A stretch of DNA of 64,000 nucleotides, from assembly GCF_001183965.1 (NCBI RefSeq), contig NZ_LFZV01000001.1, positions 2,524,296-2,588,295 of the forward strand, in the 5' to 3' direction. Made by a program: the position numbers and the translations under genes. Under the pieces are notes generated by a model. It was not told the origin of the DNA. It was given only the letters and a program-made list of their open reading frames with translations, and did no database searches. The stretch comes from Bacillus sp. FJAT-27916 (GTDB lineage: Bacteria > Bacillota > Bacilli > Bacillales > Pradoshiaceae). This document shows, in pieces, positions 56,681 to 64,000 of the stretch (positions are counted from its first letter, which is position 1; each line of letters opens with the position of its first letter).

Positions 56681-57420
56681 TGGATAGGTGTACCCTCCTG
56701 TTCTTTGCCTGCCTTGATTAATTCATTCAACTTGGCAATGGCACTCCCGATTCCTCCTACCTCATTGATTAAGCCTGTTCGCACCGCATCTTCCCCGATG
56801 ACATTCGTGCCGATGTCACGGGCTAGGTTCCCGCGGGCAAACATCAAATCCTTAAAGGTTTCCTCATCAATACTGGAGTGCTTTACGACGAAATTAACGA
56901 CCCTGTCCTGCATCTTATCCAAATACTCAAATGATTGCGGAACACCTATGACCAAGCCTGTCAGACGAATGGGATGAATCGTCATGGTCGCCGATTCTGC
57001 GATAAAGGAATAATTGCAGCTAGTCGCAATGGGAACACCAATGCTATGGCCTCCGCCAAGAACTATTGATACAGTCGGCTTAGATAAAGAAGAAATCATT
57101 TCAGATATTGCCAGTCCAGCTTCCACATCTCCCCCTACCGTATTCAGGATGACTAGCAGTCCCTCAATGGCAGGATTCTGCTCAATCGCTACAAGCTGTG
57201 GAATGACATGTTCATATTTTGTTGTTTTATTTTGGGGAGGCAATTGCATATGCCCTTCGATCTGCCCAATGATATTTAAGCAATGAATATTTGAATCCTT
57301 TGGTAATTGCGGCACATTCGTCTGTCCCAGGGATTGAATCTTATCAATTAAGCTGCTTGGGGAAACCCCCTTCTCATCAGCAGCCTTTTCCTCACGTGGC
57401 ACCTCTTCAGCTTTATCCAT
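56677..57420 (-). CDS. tepA: ClpP-class protease-like protein TepA
   Basis: 247 residues of the ClpP/crotonase fold. The catalytic Ser ([12 protein letters not shown]) and His (TMTIHPI) are visible. In B. subtilis TepA was described as helping secretion and is a membrane-associated ClpP-like peptidase. The ATG at 57420 gives the family length; AAGGGAG lies 12 nt upstream, rather far. The frame is open to a GTG at 57480 but without a ribosome-binding site. Confidence 0.92.
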   Translation of the reverse strand: MDKAEEVPREEKAADEKGVSPSSLIDKIQSLGQTNVPQLPKDSNIHCLNIIGQIEGHMQLPPQNKTTKYEHVIPQLVAIEQNPAIEGLLVILNTVGGDVEAGLAISEMISSLSKPTVSIVLGGGHSIGVPIATSCNYSFIAESATMTIHPIRLTGLVIGVPQSFEYLDKMQDRVVNFVVKHSSIDEETFKDLMFARGNLARDIGTNVIGEDAVRTGLINEVGGIGSAIAKLNELIKAGKEQEGTPIQ

Positions 57421-57518
57421 TGTTTTCACAGGCTCCCTTCTTAAATCAAGCAAACGCTTCTCATTAGTATGGGCAAACACGATGAAATCATACGTTTAGT
57501 CATAAACACACTGCATAC

Positions 57519-57546
57519 AAAAAAGGAACCCTTTTTATAGGGTTCC
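57519..57546 (-). terminator. Intrinsic terminator far downstream of rnjB
   Basis: GGAACCC (57525-57531) pairs with GGGTTCC (57540-57546), followed by six T on the minus strand. rnjB has its own terminator 850 nt upstream, so this one must end a separate minus-strand transcript. Confidence 0.82.
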
Positions 57547-58179
57547 CCTTCTCTTAACACCTTAGGTGACTCAACCATGCATCAGCTGATTTAAATATAA
57601 ACTGGTTATATTCTTAACTTTCCTGTCCGGTACTTTACGTTCCTGCATTCAGCTGAAGTGTGTTTCTTCCGCTTAATAAAAGGTTTCTTTACACCTTTTG
57701 TTCTAAACATTACACACACTGCATTGATATTTAGTTATTGGTTACTCAACCCATCTTTTGCGACTTGATTGGTGTTGACATGTGGAATCAATCTTCCATG
57801 TCTCAATGAATAGTGTCATTATCGGGCTTATCGATGATTGTCCTTAAGTAAAGTAATATCCATAACGCCACCTTTATAATGAAAATCCGATAAAAGGCTT
57901 TTGGTCGATTCTATTCAGGCCTTTTGTGACATCCCCACTAGCTGTCTGCCAAATCAGCCCTTCCATCCTCTCCCGATTGAGTTATGTTTATAAGCCAGAA
58001 TATCCTTTACTTCCAGGTCTGCAATCCATATCTCCACATCTTCATTAGACCATTCATGCAACCCTTCTTCGCATGGCAATTCAGGTATATAGCCAACGTT
58101 CACGTTTCTTGCTTATTTACTTCTTACTGGTACTTGCACGGAACGAAACACTATATGATTGAGTCGCCTGAGGTGTTAA
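57519..58179 (-). ncRNA. Candidate large structured RNA between rnjB and tepA
   Basis: The 1 kb gap between rnjB and tepA has no convincing gene. On the minus strand a 25-nt segment (58179-58155) can pair with another (57578-57554), with 22 Watson-Crick pairs, one G-U pair and two mismatches, closing about 575 nt. Seven nt later comes an intrinsic terminator. Inside are hairpins AAAAGGC/GCCTTTT (57892-57898/57919-57925), GACATG/CATGTC (57777-57782/57797-57802) and AAAAGGT/ACCTTTT (57678-57684/57693-57699). This is the layout of a large folded RNA. The alternative is a decayed mobile element with 25-bp terminal repeats; two short frames inside are reported under findings. Confidence 0.4.
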
Positions 58180-58392
58180 TCCTGCTTTCTTTTTAATTTC
58201 TTTCCTATCCTCCTTTCATTTATAGTTTACCCGGCTCACATAAAAAGAAACCGCTTGCAAACATTTTTTTATTTTTTTTATTCATTCAGGAAAAGGAATG
58301 TAAAGTCCATTTTTTTCATCCATCCGATTGAAGCCGAAAACTGCAAGGGCGCATTCCTGCCATATCGATTATGCTATTAAAAATGGATGCAG

Positions 58393-58437
58393 CAAAAGAA
58401 AAAAGCAGGTAAAAAACAATCTGTTTTTTACCTGCTT
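58393..58437 (-). terminator. Intrinsic terminator of rnjB
   Basis: AGCAGGTAAAAAAC (58404-58417) pairs with GTTTTTTACCTGCT (58423-58436), followed by TTTTTCTTTT on the minus strand. Confidence 0.88.
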
Positions 58438-58477
58438 GCAAGAAACCTATTCAAAGAGCAATCCTTTCAGCAAATGC

Positions 58478-60145
58478 TCAGACTTCCATAATAATCGGTA
58501 AAATCATTGGACGGCGTTTCGTTTTTTCAAATAAGAATGAATGAAGATTATCACGGATCTCCTGCTTCATACCTGCCCAGTCAAAATGGTCCTTGGATGT
58601 ATTCTTCAGGACGATTTCACGAACGATAGAATTGGATTTTTCCATTAAGGATTCTGACTCTCGTACATAAACAAATCCTCTTGAGATAATTTCAGGACCT
58701 GCGACAATGCTTTTATCAGAACGGCTTAGTGTCACAACGACAATGAGAATTCCATCCTGTGATAATAGACGGCGGTCACGAAGCACGATATTACCGACGT
58801 CACCTACACCGCTTCCATCAATCAAGACATTGCCAGTCGTTACTTTGCCAAGGCTCTCAATATGTTCCTTTGATACGGAGATAATCTCACCGTTATCAGG
58901 GATGAATATTTGTTCTGGTTTAAATCCAATGGACTTGGCAATACGGCTATGTGCAATCAGCATTTTGTAATCCCCTTGAATCGGGATGAAATACTTAGGC
59001 TTCATCAGATTGAGCATCATTTTGAGCTCCTCCTGGCTGCCGTGGCCTGATACATGAATGCGATTCTTTCCAGCGACCACCATGGCTCCTGCCCTAAATA
59101 GAAGATCAATCGTTCTTGACATGAGCAGCTCTCCCCCATAAAGAGGATTCGCCGCAAGCAATACCGTATCACCTTGTTTAATGTTCACTTGCTTATGCGC
59201 ATGCTTAGCCATCTTCTGCAGAGCTTCAAACGGCTCACCTTGAAGACCGGCAGCGAGAATAACAATCTCATTGTCATTATAGCCTTCAAGCTGATCAACC
59301 GGGATAAGTGTTTCCTCTGCTACTTCTAAGTAATTGAAGCGAAGGGCAATATCGAGCACCTTTTGCATGGATTTACCGACGACCGCTACTTTCTTGGCGT
59401 TGTCCCGCGCTGCATTGAACACTTGCTGCAATCCGTTAACATTGGATGCATAGCAGGCAACAATAATACGGCCTTTTGCCTTATAGAACTCATCTGACAT
59501 TTGCGCAGCTACAAGGGATTCAGACGGCGTAAAACCGACCTTCTCAGCGCCTGAGCTGTCAGACAGCAAGCAAAGAACCCCTGCTTCTCCAATTGCCGCC
59601 ATCTTACCTACTTCGGCTTTATATGGTCCTTGAGCAGCTTGGTCAAATTTAAAATCACCTGTATATACGATTGCTCCTTCTTTTGTATCGATGCAGATAC
59701 CAACAGAATCCGGTATACTGTGATTCGTTTTGAAGAAGGTTATTCTCGATGTCGCAAAACGAAGTGCCGTGTTAGAATCCACCACTTCAAATTCAACATC
59801 TACTCTTCCTTTGATTTCCTCAATTTTGGCTTTCGCCAATTCGATTGTCAGCCTTGTCCCATACACAGGGGCATCGAGCACCTCAATGATGTATGGTAAA
59901 GCGCCAATATGGTCCTCATGTCCATGAGAAAGGAATATACCTTGGACACGTTCTTTGTTTTCGATTAAATAAGTAATGTCAGGGATGACTACATCGATAC
60001 CGAGCATCTCTGTTTCCGGAAACATTAATCCGGCATCAAGAACGAAGATATCCTCATCTACTTCGATGACATACATGTTCTTGCCAATCTCCCCCGCACC
60101 GCCTAGGGCGATTACTTTTATGTTTTGTGTTAGTTGTTTTACCAA
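58478..60145 (-). CDS. rnjB: Ribonuclease J (RnjB/RNase J2 position)
   Basis: 555 residues, metallo-beta-lactamase/beta-CASP fold. The start is TTG 60145 with a perfect AGGAGG 7 nt upstream; it gives the B. subtilis J2 length. The position (dapA-rnjB-tepA) and the C-terminus (RRPMILPIIMEV) match RNase J2. Unlike B. subtilis J2, whose zinc motif is degenerate, this protein has the full HGHEDH (His74, His76, Asp78, His79) and later GHGSQEELK. It should therefore be a competent 5'-3' exo/endonuclease, working with RNase J1 and RNase Y in RNA decay. Confidence 0.93.
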   Translation of the reverse strand: MVKQLTQNIKVIALGGAGEIGKNMYVIEVDEDIFVLDAGLMFPETEMLGIDVVIPDITYLIENKERVQGIFLSHGHEDHIGALPYIIEVLDAPVYGTRLTIELAKAKIEEIKGRVDVEFEVVDSNTALRFATSRITFFKTNHSIPDSVGICIDTKEGAIVYTGDFKFDQAAQGPYKAEVGKMAAIGEAGVLCLLSDSSGAEKVGFTPSESLVAAQMSDEFYKAKGRIIVACYASNVNGLQQVFNAARDNAKKVAVVGKSMQKVLDIALRFNYLEVAEETLIPVDQLEGYNDNEIVILAAGLQGEPFEALQKMAKHAHKQVNIKQGDTVLLAANPLYGGELLMSRTIDLLFRAGAMVVAGKNRIHVSGHGSQEELKMMLNLMKPKYFIPIQGDYKMLIAHSRIAKSIGFKPEQIFIPDNGEIISVSKEHIESLGKVTTGNVLIDGSGVGDVGNIVLRDRRLLSQDGILIVVVTLSRSDKSIVAGPEIISRGFVYVRESESLMEKSNSIVREIVLKNTSKDHFDWAGMKQEIRDNLHSFLFEKTKRRPMILPIIMEV

Positions 60146-60302
60146 TTTAGTTCCTCCTGTATTAACTGCTCGTCCATTTCCAATTGAAACCATTATAACC
60201 GAAATCCGTTTCCTTGCGCTACCCAGACGGACTTTTTCAATAAATCAATCAATTGAAACGACTCTTTTACTGCTGGTATGTATGACTAGATGATAAATAT
60301 AA

Positions 60303-60334
60303 GGCAAAAGCCAACCCCGCTGGATTGGCTTTTG
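60303..60334 (-). terminator. Intrinsic terminator of asd-dapG-dapA
   Basis: CAAAAGCCAA (60305-60314) pairs with TTGGCTTTTG (60325-60334), 10-nt loop. The T run after it is short. Confidence 0.7.
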
Positions 60335-60365
60335 TCCATAAGAAACTAAAAGGAAACTGACAAGC

Positions 60366-61238
60366 TTACAGTGTGTTCAATAACTGAATAAGCGTGTTTC
60401 TTTCCACTTCATTCATAGGTACAAGAGGCAGACGAACGGATCCTACGTCAATTCCTTTTATTTGTAAGGCCGTCTTGACAGGTGCCGGGCTAGGCGCCAT
60501 GAACAGCCCTTCCATAATTGGAAGAACGCGCTGATGGATCTTTGCAGCCTCTTCCTTTTCACCAGAAAGGAATTTCTGGATCATATCCTGAATATCACGA
60601 CCGATAATGTGAGAGGCAACAGAAACGACACCTGCACCGCCGATAGCAAGCACCGGCAACGCTAACCCGTCATCCCCGCTGTACAAATCAAAATCATCAG
60701 GTGTGTTGGCGATGATTTTGGTCATCGCATTGAAATTCCCGCTGGCTTCTTTAACCGCTTTAATATTCGGCACTTCTGAAAGACGAATGACTGTTTCCGG
60801 AGAAATATTTGTCACCGTTCTGCCCGGTACATTATAAACCATCACTGGAAGGCTTGTAGATTCAGCGACTGCCTTGAAATGCTGGTACAGCCCTTCCTGA
60901 CTTGGCTTGTTATAGTACGGAGCGACGAGCATAATCCCGTCCACTCCAGCCTCTTCGGCTTTCTTCGTTAAGCTGATAGACGCATACGTATTGTTGCTTC
61001 CAGTACCGGCAATGACCGGTACACGCTTATTGACAATCTTCACGACATACTCGAATAATGCAACCTTCTCTTCTGTCGTTAAAGTCGGAGATTCCCCTGT
61101 TGTGCCAGACACAACAAGTGAATCACTGCCTGTTTCAATTAAGTAATCAATCAATTTAGCTGTTTTAGCAAAGTCGATGTTCCCTTTGTTGTCAAAAGGG
61201 GTAACCATCGCTGTGGATACGCGGCCAAATAGAACCAT
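60366..61238 (-). CDS. dapA: 4-hydroxy-tetrahydrodipicolinate synthase
   Basis: 290 residues, a TIM-barrel Schiff-base lyase. It condenses pyruvate with aspartate semialdehyde, the first step of the lysine/diaminopimelate branch; its product also feeds dipicolinate synthase. Lys163 (IKAVKEASGN) forms the Schiff base; Tyr135 (MVYNVPGR) and the GTTGE motif (45-49) are in place. Last gene of asd-dapG-dapA, 35 nt after dapG. Confidence 0.97.
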   Translation of the reverse strand: MVLFGRVSTAMVTPFDNKGNIDFAKTAKLIDYLIETGSDSLVVSGTTGESPTLTTEEKVALFEYVVKIVNKRVPVIAGTGSNNTYASISLTKKAEEAGVDGIMLVAPYYNKPSQEGLYQHFKAVAESTSLPVMVYNVPGRTVTNISPETVIRLSEVPNIKAVKEASGNFNAMTKIIANTPDDFDLYSGDDGLALPVLAIGGAGVVSVASHIIGRDIQDMIQKFLSGEKEEAAKIHQRVLPIMEGLFMAPSPAPVKTALQIKGIDVGSVRLPLVPMNEVERNTLIQLLNTL

Positions 61239-61273
61239 ACTTCCACTCCCTTTAGTTAAAATTAAAAATTATC

Positions 61274-62524
61274 TCAGTAATCGACTGCCCAATCGATTGT
61301 GTTTTCATCCTCAAGATGGAGATTAAATGCATGATGCAGGGCATTAACGGCTTCAACCAGGTCCTTTTCCTTTACTAGAACCCAGATGGTCGTATGACTG
61401 TCAGCAGATTGCAGGATTTGGATTCCTCTCTCCGATAATGGGGTCACAATCTTTGCCGTCACACCAGGCACACCCGTAATTCCGGCGCCGACAACCGATA
61501 CCTTGGCACAATTCGGCTCGACAATCGGATCGTGGCCAAGTTCTTTCAAGACAGAGATGGCCGTATCAGCATCTTTGTCTGAAACCGTGTAGATTACACC
61601 GTTCGGATAAATATTAATGAAGTCCACGCTGATTCTGGCATTCGCCATAGCTGTGAATACCTCAGACTGCAGATCATACTGACCTTCCTTCGCTTGTACC
61701 TTAATCTGCGTAATCTGTCCGACATGAGCAATTCCGGTAACAAGGCGCTCCTGAATATCACTGCCGCGGCGGTGCTTCGGATAGCTTGTAACCAAAGTAC
61801 CCTCTCCATCAGTATATGTGGAACGGATCCTCATTGGCACTTTTGCCTGCATGGCAATTTCCACTGCCCTTGGATGAATAACTTTCGCCCCTTGATAAGC
61901 CATGTTGCACACTTCTGTATATGTGACAACTGACAACGGGCGGGCTTTTTCTGCAATGCGCGGATCGGCTGTCATGATACCTTCTACGTCTGTAAAGATA
62001 TCTACATATTCTGCTCCTAAAGCTGCTCCAAGAGCCGCCGCAGATGTATCGCTTCCTCCTCGGCCAATCGTCGTGACGTCACCATTTTCAGCAACGCCCT
62101 GGAAGCCGGTAACAACGATCACCTCTGCATTTTCCAGTTCATTTAGGAGCCTGTCAGTATCGATCTCCAATATTTTCGCATTGGTATAATCCTGGCTGGT
62201 ACGGAACCCAGCCTGTCCGCCAGTCAATGCTGTTGCTTTTATGCCGTTTTGAAGAAGCATATTCGTGAAAACAACCGAAGAGATGACTTCTCCGCAGGAT
62301 AAAAGCAAGTCCTGTTCCCGTTCATTCAAAAGAGTACTCGGACCATTGACAAGAGACAGCAAAGTATCGGTTGCATAAGGGTCTCCCATTCTGCCCATGG
62401 CAGAAACGACTACAACAACCTTATACCCCTTCTTCAATCCGCTCTTTATATGATTTAAGGCATATTCTCTGCTTTTTGGATCACGAACGGATGTACCGCC
62501 GAATTTTTGAATGATTATTTTCAT
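61274..62524 (-). CDS. dapG: Aspartokinase I (DapG, diaminopimelate-sensitive type)
   Basis: 416 residues. It phosphorylates aspartate. The kinase domain starts MKIIIQKFGGTSVRDP (KFGGTS motif) with TIGRGGSDTSAAALG, and two ACT domains follow. In B. subtilis DapG is inhibited by meso-diaminopimelate and serves spore and cell-wall synthesis. The ATG at 62524 has GAGGTG 7 nt upstream; the frame is open 40 codons further but unsupported. A hairpin lies in the gap after asd. Confidence 0.96.
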   Translation of the reverse strand: MKIIIQKFGGTSVRDPKSREYALNHIKSGLKKGYKVVVVVSAMGRMGDPYATDTLLSLVNGPSTLLNEREQDLLLSCGEVISSVVFTNMLLQNGIKATALTGGQAGFRTSQDYTNAKILEIDTDRLLNELENAEVIVVTGFQGVAENGDVTTIGRGGSDTSAAALGAALGAEYVDIFTDVEGIMTADPRIAEKARPLSVVTYTEVCNMAYQGAKVIHPRAVEIAMQAKVPMRIRSTYTDGEGTLVTSYPKHRRGSDIQERLVTGIAHVGQITQIKVQAKEGQYDLQSEVFTAMANARISVDFINIYPNGVIYTVSDKDADTAISVLKELGHDPIVEPNCAKVSVVGAGITGVPGVTAKIVTPLSERGIQILQSADSHTTIWVLVKEKDLVEAVNALHHAFNLHLEDENTIDWAVDY

Positions 62525-62541
62525 TTCTACACCTCGAAATC

Positions 62542-62573
62542 GGCCTTTTTGAACGGCATAGATCAAAAAGGCC
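62542..62573 (-). other. Intercistronic hairpin between asd and dapG
   Basis: GGCCTTTTT (62542-62550) pairs with AAAAAGGCC (62565-62573), 14-nt loop, without a T run after it. It lies just upstream of the dapG ribosome-binding site and may tune dapG expression. Confidence 0.6.
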
Positions 62574-62651
62574 AGATATACATTGTTGATTAATGGTTTA
62601 AAACATCCAACCCTGAGCCTTATGCAAAAGCTCGGCTGGCGCATCTATTCA

Positions 62652-63698
62652 TTAGTTGACAATTCCTAAACGAACAAGACTCTCAGCAATTTGAACAGAG
62701 TTCCACGCTGCCCCTTTTAATAGATTATCGGAAACGACCCACATATGGAATCCTTTCTCCTCATCCAAATCTTTCCGCACACGACCTACAAATACATCGT
62801 TCTTGCCAACACAATCAGCCGGCATCGGATATTCTTGATTTTCAGGGTTATCCTGCAGGACAATACCTGGCGCTTCTTTAAGAAGTGACTTAATCTGTTC
62901 AGCTGTGACTCCGTCCTTGTCAATTTCAATATAAACGGATTCTGAATGGCCGACTGCAATCGGCAATCTCACACATGTGGCAGATACTTTCAATTCCGGC
63001 ATATGCATGATTTTCTTTGTTTCATTGATCATCTTCATCTCTTCAAACGTAAATCCGTTATCGGTAAAGACATCGATTTGGGGAATGGCATTGAACGCAA
63101 TTTGGTAATGCTTCTCTGCTCCCTTAACCGGAAGGATCTCTGCTTTTGGCTCCTCTTGGCCGAGAATTGCCCTTGTCTGATTATTTAATTCCTCAATCGC
63201 AGCAGCACCCGCTCCAGAAACAGCCTGATAGGTTGAAACGACAACCTTCTTCAGTCCGTATGCCTGACGGATCGGCTCTAGTGCCGCTACCATTTGTATG
63301 GTGGAACAATTCGGATTGGCGATGATTCCATTATGTCCGCGGAGGTCCTCTTCATTCACCTCAGGCACCACAAGCGGTACATTCTCATCCATACGAAAAG
63401 CACTTGTATTATCAACTACGATTGCCCCGCGCTTAACTGCTTCAGGAGCAAGTTTTTTCGAGATGCTTCCCCCTGCGCTGAATAAGGCGATATCTACGCC
63501 TTCAAAGCTTTCTGGGCGAGCTTCCTGTACAGTAACCTTTTTCCCATTAAATTCAATCTCTTTTCCAGCAGAACGAGAAGAGGATAATAAACTAATTTCC
63601 CCAATTGGGAAGTTTCTTTTTTGGAGTGTCTCAATCATTTGCTGTCCGACTGCGCCTGTTGCGCCTACGACAGCCACATGGAATAGTTTTTGCGTCAT
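62652..63698 (-). CDS. asd: Aspartate-semialdehyde dehydrogenase
   Basis: 348 residues. It reduces aspartyl phosphate to aspartate semialdehyde with NADPH. The N-terminal [10 protein letters not shown] binds the cofactor; catalytic Cys131 lies in NPNCSTIQ, and [10 protein letters not shown] carries the late His. It is the first gene of the asd-dapG-dapA operon and follows dpaB as in B. subtilis. AAGGGG precedes the ATG. Confidence 0.97.
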   Translation of the reverse strand: MTQKLFHVAVVGATGAVGQQMIETLQKRNFPIGEISLLSSSRSAGKEIEFNGKKVTVQEARPESFEGVDIALFSAGGSISKKLAPEAVKRGAIVVDNTSAFRMDENVPLVVPEVNEEDLRGHNGIIANPNCSTIQMVAALEPIRQAYGLKKVVVSTYQAVSGAGAAAIEELNNQTRAILGQEEPKAEILPVKGAEKHYQIAFNAIPQIDVFTDNGFTFEEMKMINETKKIMHMPELKVSATCVRLPIAVGHSESVYIEIDKDGVTAEQIKSLLKEAPGIVLQDNPENQEYPMPADCVGKNDVFVGRVRKDLDEEKGFHMWVVSDNLLKGAAWNSVQIAESLVRLGIVN

Positions 63699-63884
63699 TT
63701 GTTTGTTACCCCTTCCTTGAGCAATTATAGATAGAATTTTGCACTATATCTGTAGTAAAGATTTAAATAATTATCACAACTATTATCATATCCATTACGA
63801 AAAAGAGCAACATTTTTCAAAGCAGATAGCAAATAGTTCTTTTAAAAACCTATTATACTATATTTTTGTCGATTATCGCGGTTT

Positions 63885-64000
63885 TCAGGAGAATCTTTCG
63901 ATTAAAATTGGCTGGATTTGCTTCATCTCCAACGCATGTTCGACTGTCTCAATCAAACTTTCCATTCTTGCCACCATTGAGTTCGGTTTCTTATAAGGAT
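63885..64000 (-). CDS. dpaB: Dipicolinate synthase subunit B, C-terminal end (partial)
   Basis: The minus strand enters from the window edge in an open frame of 38 codons ending at TGA 63885-63887. It reads PYKKPNSMVARMESLIETVE and ends PILIERFS, matching the C-terminus of the flavoprotein SpoVFB/DpaB. With DpaA it makes dipicolinic acid in the mother cell. The gene order dpaB-asd is that of B. subtilis. The rest of the gene is outside the window. The 186-nt gap to asd would hold the asd promoter. Confidence 0.85.
   Translation of the reverse strand, partial: PYKKPNSMVARMESLIETVEHALEMKQIQPILIERFS

Noticed and set aside
57519-58179. Identification of the gap RNA as OLE RNA, tmRNA, RNase P RNA or a group II intron
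   Set aside because: I found none of the sequence hallmarks I know for these (for example the intron domain V core or a tmRNA tag frame), and the gene context does not fit OLE RNA.
57984-58196. Plus-strand open frame of 70 codons in the rnjB-tepA gap
   Set aside because: It lies antisense to more protein-like minus-strand frames and has no ribosome-binding site; its aromatic-rich composition looks random.
61239-62651. Lysine riboswitch or T-box controlling dapG/dapA
   Set aside because: The gaps are 35 and 127 nt with only a simple hairpin; no lysine-riboswitch core or T-box sequence is present.
63739-63996. Plus-strand open frame at the window end
   Set aside because: It is antisense to the dpaB C-terminus and to the asd upstream region, and has no ribosome-binding site.
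1-64000. CRISPR arrays, prophage, rRNA or tRNA genes, integrative elements
   Set aside because: No regularly spaced repeats, phage structural genes, integrases, or cloverleaf and rRNA sequences were seen while reading both strands; this was by eye, not by a search program.

Overview
The window is a chromosomal segment of a low-GC, endospore-forming member of the Bacillaceae. The main evidence is the run dpaB-asd-dapG-dapA-rnjB-tepA-ylzJ-spoIIIE-ymfC ... ymfF-ymfH-ymfI-ymfK-rodZ-pgsA-cinA-recA-rny-ymdB-spoVS ... miaB-ricA, all on the minus strand. It follows the Bacillus subtilis gene order closely and includes sporulation genes (spoIIIE, spoVS, dipicolinate synthase) and a ComK-family regulator. 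It is not B. subtilis itself: it carries ppc, korAB, an R2lox oxidase operon and a nup-type ABC operon inside this run. No rRNA, tRNA, CRISPR array, prophage or intact insertion sequence was seen.

Layout. 1-5.6 kb: a LysM/3D cell-wall protein, small hypothetical proteins, a zinc-ribbon trypsin-like protease, a GNAT acetyltransferase and a structured RNA candidate with pseudoknot geometry. 5.7-10.4 kb: an XRE regulator convergent with a five-gene operon (acyl-CoA ligase, R2lox Mn/Fe oxidase, SDR dehydrogenase, two MaoC-type hydratase subunits) with a catabolite-repression site inside it. 10.7-21.1 kb: a DUF2187 protein, a ComK-family protein, a lipoprotein, PEP carboxylase, an RsbR paralogue, an MFS transporter, a TspO-like protein and a LemA/TPM pair, with decayed fragments between them. 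21.3-34.2 kb: a Gfo/Idh oxidoreductase, a cardiolipin synthase-like protein, ricA, miaB, signal peptidase I, kbl-tdh, an unusual sortase pair, korAB, a dipeptidase and spoVS. 34.3-45.9 kb: the ymdB-rny-recA-cinA-pgsA-rodZ-ymfK-ymfI-ymfH-ymfF block. 46.1-53.4 kb: a nucleoside-type BMP/ABC importer with its GntR regulator and a second, duplicated BMP lipoprotein. 53.9-64 kb: spoIIIE, ylzJ, tepA, a 1 kb gap with a candidate large structured RNA, rnjB, and the diaminopimelate genes up to the 3' end of dpaB.

How the genes work together. asd, dapG and dapA feed aspartate into diaminopimelate, lysine and dipicolinate synthesis (dpaB, cut by the window edge). rny, rnjB and ricA are parts of the RNA decay and maturation machinery. 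The nup genes form one importer. tdh and kbl degrade threonine to glycine and acetyl-CoA. ppc replenishes oxaloacetate. The R2lox operon looks like an acyl-CoA pathway in which a dimetal oxidase stands where a flavin acyl-CoA dehydrogenase would be expected.

Start codons were chosen by Shine-Dalgarno position and are often downstream of the longest open frame. Most minus-strand units end in clear intrinsic terminators, which are listed.
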